From positions 100,497 to 113,181 of the forward strand of contig WELB01000129.1 of assembly GCA_009602725.1 (NCBI GenBank): 12,685 nucleotides of DNA, written 5' to 3'. The stretch's first letter is position 1. Every line of letters starts with the position of its first letter. The notes under the pieces are model-generated. The model had not been told where the DNA came from, did not search any database, and saw nothing but the letters and a program-made list of their open reading frames with translations. A program made the translations under genes and the position numbers. Positions 9,602-12,685 of the stretch are shown here, piece by piece. The DNA is from Spirogloea muscicola. Its lineage: Eukaryota > Streptophyta > Zygnematophyceae > Spirogloeales > Spirogloeaceae.

Positions 9602-10026
9602 GACGTGGTCAAAGAGCCTCAGGCATGTCACAGTCATTCTTATGTCAGTATTGTCAAACTGTATGGTTCACAATGCATGCAGTGTTTCTCGAACTTGGAT
9701 CTTGGTATCCGCTACATATCTCGTTTTAAGTTCACAATCTAAAGGTATGACTGTTGTAGCTTCAGCAACAATGAAGTACCTATGCACATCTGATGGAAGA
9801 CTCACATGAGCACCTACTTGAGAGGGACACCGTCAAGTATTATACTTGAATCAATATGTGATCTAAAGTTTGTTCCCTTATTGGATGTGAGTCACTTATA
9901 TAGTAGTGTTGATATTGCAGACAGCATGATTGTAAAAGATGTATTACATGGGCTGACCATAACGAGGTATTGATATGTGATCAGTTGCTTGGCGGTTGCT
10001 ATATGCTGTTTGAAATGTAGCAGGTC
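9602..10026. other. AT-rich spacer after the SET gene
   Basis: Lower in GC than its surroundings, with dense stops in all frames. It probably holds the 3'UTR of the methyltransferase gene and the promoter of the next one. A TGTAA motif (green-algal type polyadenylation signal) occurs at about 9930, roughly 330 bases after the stop codon; whether it is used is unknown. Confidence 0.45.
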
Positions 10027-12114
10027 ATGTCTTCTCACGATTTGCAGAAGCTGTTTGAGGATGGGCAATGACAGAAAAATTGAGCCTTCTGATGGCAGCT
10101 ACCTGCCTCTTTTTATAGGTTTCAGGCTGCGGATGCGCCTAGGTGGCTCTATCTTCTTCAGGCTTCTCAAACCAGGTACATGTTGCACAACAAAAGAACA
10201 AGCCAAAAAGTACTGTTGATAAGGGAAATGCATGTAGCTGTAAATGGTGGACATATGTCACACCTATTTGCTCATCAATCTAATCACGATGGCTTTGAAG
10301 AGTCGATGTTGGCTGGAGGTTATTTTTGGTGAAGCCTTAACAGGTATGTGACATCACTAAGCAGGCAAGGAGGGAGCCATCTACAACCTATCACCTACTG
10401 TCCTTGTAGCAGGACACAGGATGGGGATTGCTCATTGAGCACAATGAGTCGGCTCATTACGGGGCGCGATTGCTGCACGTGCACAAGTACAACGAGCGGA
10501 TACTATAACAAGGACCAAAGTGGTGAGAATAGGAGTCTTAGGAGTCTGTGCAGTGTGCTAGTCATGGCATACTTGCCCCGTTCGTTTGAGAGGTGGTCAC
10601 CATGGACATTGCCCTCTTGACAGGTAGGGTTGTATGCGAGCATGGCAGCCACAATATCAAGACGACTCAACTGCTAGTGCTTTGATGTTGGGACGGTCAT
10701 ATTGATCACAAGCATTGCTGTGTGGCGTGTCAGAGATCTGGCCCTGCCAGGAATGACTTACTTCGACGGCGTGGATCACTGTCTGTCATTAGTGTCTGTG
10801 CGAGCAGTGGAGATTATAGCTTAGTAGTGGCAGGCATAGACAGCTGAGAACCATTGGCTGATGGCTGATGGCTGATGCGCATTGTTAAGCTGGATAAGTG
10901 ACATTGTTTGAGGCCTTCAAGGCGAGCACTTTGTGCACTGCCGTGCCGCGGTGCAGTGTGAAGGCATGCTTGTGAAAATTAGACCTGGGACGCCAAGCCA
11001 AGGAGCAGTGCACAGCAGGCACACTTACAGCCAGGTCAATGGCAAGAGGACAATCTTGAATTGCATGAATCCAAAGTGCTCAGTACAGGGAATGTGCTTT
11101 TCAGTAATGTCATGTAGCCAAGACAGGCTTGTGACTAGCAATGAGCGTACCACAACAGGCAGATTGGCAGCGGCTTGCCGCACGCTGAGAGTGTGGATGG
11201 AGTTGCATCACAGGAGTTGCGACACCAGGGGAAGGTCCTGGCGCTGAGGTTCTATTGGAAGGAGGCGAAGGCCAACTGTTGGCCCCTGAAGATTGGCTGG
11301 TAGAAGGGCTTGGAGCCATGTGCTACTCCAGGCGGCAGGAGGGCTTTCAAGGGAGGGATGGCAAGACCAAATCAGCAGCAGTGCCGTGAGGTAGAAGTAA
11401 GCGGCCCCGTGAACTTTCAATTGCCCTGCATTTGTGATTACTTAGGCTGGGAGGTGTCCCTGATTTAGGTTGCCCAGTTGCATGCTATCTCCATAGACGA
11501 CGATCTGATATCATTCCAGGCAGCAGAGTGGTGAAGGCCTGGGGTGAGGTTGCGACGGCAAGTCGGTGTCAAGTTGTTGGGCCAGGCCCACCACACATGG
11601 CGAGATACGAGTAAGAGCCACAGATGCCATTAATTACTACTGCATCTTTGGCCATCACTCGTATTCATTTCTATGGCATCTGTGGCTCTTACACCTATCT
11701 CGCTGTGTGTGGTGGGCCTGGCCCAACTGTTTGACACCGACTTCGCCTTTGCAACCTCACCCCAGGGCATCTGCGTGCTGAAAGCACTGTGGAACGGTCC
11801 TCGGGTCTGTTCAGATTGCCAAGGCAATCAAGCGAGTCTGGCATGGCTCATGTCGTCAGGAAGTGCTGGATGCAGTGAAGGAAGCAGGGAGCCAATTCGC
11901 TCGTTTCTGGCTGCTGCGAGCAAGTGGGAATGAGCGCCGGCAAGCGGACGGGAGGCCAAAAGCAGTGAGGGAGGGGGAGGGGGCTTTCGAGCTGACCCAG
12001 TCGCGGCCCGTGATGATGTGGAACCTCAGCAGCTGGCGGGCGACGCAGTCAGCGCGGGCGCCATCCGGAGAGAGAAGGCGCGCAGTGCGCGTGAAGTTAA
12101 AGGGTGGCCGATAA
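10027..12114 (+). CDS. unresolved multi-exon gene of unknown function
   Basis: I do not recognise the product. Coding-like exons with good splice signals are: 10027-10064 (MSSHDLQKLFEDG; GC donor), 10126-10175 (LRMRLGGSIFFRLLKPG), 10420-10486 (WGLLIEHNESAHYGARLLHV), about 10922-11082 (CEGMLVKIRPGTPSQGAVHS, then GKRTILNCMNPKCS), 11214-11299 (ELRHQGKVLALRFYWKEAKA) and 11815-12114 (IAKAIKRVWHGSCRQEVLDA, then VKEAGSQFARFWLLRA, to the stop at 12112-12114). Phases agree across the first three exons and across 11082 to 11214. At least one exon is missing before 10922, and I could not join 11299 to 11815. An alternative is a short gene: the first three exons, read on to a TAA at 10506-10508, give 58 residues. 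The last exon overlaps the minus-strand fasciclin exon, so its tail in particular is doubtful. A foldback sits in the presumed last intron. Confidence 0.35.
10855..10875 (+). repeat. short tandem repeat, three TGGCTGA units
   Basis: Three perfect copies of the heptamer TGGCTGA in a stretch otherwise without a gene. It is probably a slippage product in non-coding DNA. Confidence 0.7.
11541..11763. repeat. long imperfect inverted repeat (foldback), arms about 90 bases, loop 42 bases
   Basis: Arm 1 is 11541-11630 and arm 2 is 11673-11763. Aligning arm 1 with the reverse complement of arm 2 gives 81 identical positions of 91, with nine substitutions and one gap. The loop is 11631-11672. Five of the nine substitutions are transitions, and each gives a G-U pair, never A-C, in RNA copied from the plus strand. 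The outer ends carry CCTGGGGTGAGG, which includes a good splice donor, in each orientation. Both arms can be read as a related short peptide frame (MASVALT then CVVGLAQ), so the structure may derive from inverted duplication of a coding-like fragment. It could be a small-RNA hairpin, a foldback element or a recent inverted duplication. Confidence 0.85.
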
Positions 12115-12685
12115 AAGCCAATGCATTGTTCAGGCAAAAACTGTTGCAGAAAGCGGGGCTACAAGAAAGATGTGAAGGTGGCTAAAGTGATGATCGAGGT
12201 CGAGGAGGGGCTGTACCGGCGGGCACTGGGCGGAATTGGAGTCGGTGGGGACGAGCACGGTGAAGTCGGGCGCGGTGCCGACCTGGCGCGCGAGGCTGGG
12301 GCGCCGGAACCAGCCATACGCGACGGCGCATGAAACGAAAGGGTGGCCGATGTGAGCCAACCACACTGTTCAGGCGAGGAGGCGGCGGGCGGGACGTTGG
12401 AGGGAGTTGGGCTGGCGTAGCGGCGGGCGCGCTGGCGGCGGCCTGCCAGCGCCGGGGCGCGCGCAGCGGCGCGCGGCCATGGCGGCGGGATGGGCTGGGG
12501 CTGGATCGCGGGGGAAGGGCATCGCCCGTCGGGGGGGGCATCTTCCCGCCGCCGCGCCGAGTCGCCCGCCCGCTTCGGAGATGGGACTGCCCTCCCCGGC
12601 CCTGGGCGCGGGCACGGGGCAGTCGGCAGGGCGGCCGCCCACTGCGCCAACGTTGGCGCCAGAGGGCCCGCCGCCGCCCGCACCG
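11997..12685 (-). CDS. fasciclin (FAS1) domain protein, partial model
   Basis: Read on the minus strand, exon 12282-12163 encodes VGTAPDFTVLVPTDSNSAQ. The segment DFTVLVPTD matches the first conserved FAS1 block (type FTVFAPTD). After a 130-base intron (12162-12033, GTAG...CCAG), exon 12032-11997 encodes LLRFHIITGRDW, matching the second block (type YHVVPG). The spacing between the blocks, about 30 residues, is normal for FAS1, both exons are phase 0, and third codon positions are almost all G or C. An upstream intron (12395-12283, donor GTCCCG) and a Pro/Ala/Arg-rich upstream exon (12396 to the window edge, ending RRYASPTPSN) are possible. FAS1 proteins are usually secreted or wall/membrane adhesion proteins, which is family knowledge. 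I could not find the final FAS1 block (NG..H.ID..L.P) downstream, so the gene is incomplete in my model or truncated. Confidence 0.5.
12033..12395 (-). repeat. two similar predicted introns in direct repeat (FAS1 gene)
   Basis: Minus-strand introns 12162-12033 (130 bases) and 12395-12283 (113 bases) share ordered blocks: GCCTGAACA, TTGGCT, ATCGGCCACCCTTT, TTCA with GCGC, an interior CGG...GGCGCCC, and a 3' end of type CGC.CGCCAG. On the plus strand the strongest shared core (AAAGGGTGGCCGAT then AGCCAA and TGTTCAGGC) lies at about 12099-12135 and 12339-12375, 240 bases apart. The similarity ends near the predicted splice acceptors. Confidence 0.55.
12479..12685 (+). CDS. possible N terminus of a plus-strand gene running off the window
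   Basis: The ATG at 12479 has a strong eukaryotic start context (GCCATGGCG). The frame stays open to the window edge, about 69 codons, with a second in-frame ATG at 12581. The predicted peptide is Ala/Gly/Pro/Arg-rich with no recognised domain; the early arginines and alanines could suit an organelle transit peptide, but the DNA is so GC-rich that such frames arise by chance. It competes with the upstream part of the minus-strand fasciclin model. Confidence 0.25.
   Translation, partial: MAAGWAGAGSRGKGIARRGGHLPAAAPSRPPASEMGLPSPALGAGTGQSAGRPPTAPTLAPEGPPPPAP
12645..12660. promoter_or_regulatory. 16-base perfect palindrome
   Basis: GCGCCAACGTTGGCGC reads the same on both strands. It contains TTGGCGC in both directions, close to the E2F-type core (TTSSCGC), and lies in a GC-rich stretch that could serve as a promoter. 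Function is speculative. Confidence 0.3.

Noticed and set aside
9208-9612. 134-codon minus-strand open frame
   Set aside because: It is the antisense shadow of exons 19-20 of the SET gene, which read a basic helical domain with fitting splice sites; the minus frame shows no motif.
12159-12683. 174-codon minus-strand open frame, Pro/Ala/Arg/Ser-rich
   Set aside because: The whole frame is not accepted as one exon because the FAS1 motif lies in a different minus frame at 12282-12163. Only its upstream part could be an earlier exon.
1-12685. CRISPR arrays, rRNA genes, bacterial operons, intact transposase or reverse transcriptase
   Set aside because: None seen: no regularly spaced identical repeats, no rRNA-like conserved blocks, and no recognisable mobile-element enzyme in any frame.

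Overview
The window is nuclear DNA of an intron-rich eukaryote, most likely a green alga. The main gene carries the plant-lineage combination CW zinc finger, AWS, SET, post-SET and a TFIIS-N-like helical region, as in plant ASHH2/SDG8. Introns are short and numerous, GC-AG introns occur, and gene 5' ends sit in very GC-rich DNA while introns and spacers are more AT-rich. Nothing looks bacterial: no operons and no ribosome binding sites. All exon boundaries below were read by eye from splice signals, frame continuity and family motifs; there is no transcript evidence.

Layout. (1) 1-1325, plus strand: the 3' part of a C1D/Lrp1 (Rrp47-like) exosome cofactor gene, five exons, truncated by the window edge. 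(2) 1326-3161: a spacer with no convincing gene. It holds a degenerate dispersed repeat family (about 1890-2900), one copy of which is inverted and can fold with its neighbour, two close CCAAT boxes, and a GC-rich promoter/5'UTR stretch with (CCG)11 and a two-codon upstream ORF. (3) 3162-9601, plus strand: a 20-exon model of an ASHH2/SDG8-type histone H3K36 methyltransferase. Every intron phase closes and the model gives about 1102 residues. (4) 9602-10026: AT-rich spacer. (5) about 10027-12114, plus strand: an unresolved multi-exon gene of unknown product. Several coding-like exons can be seen, but the chain is incomplete. A long foldback (arms 11541-11630 and 11673-11763) lies in its presumed last intron. 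(6) about 12685-11997, minus strand: part of a fasciclin (FAS1) domain gene, with two predicted introns that resemble each other. (7) 12479-12685, plus strand: a competing open frame that runs off the edge.

The C1D-like and SET genes are both RNA/chromatin factors, but nothing shows that they work together. The most unusual signals are the intronic foldback, whose transition differences are all G-U compatible in plus-strand RNA, and the pair of look-alike introns in the FAS1 gene, which resemble introner-type intron copies.
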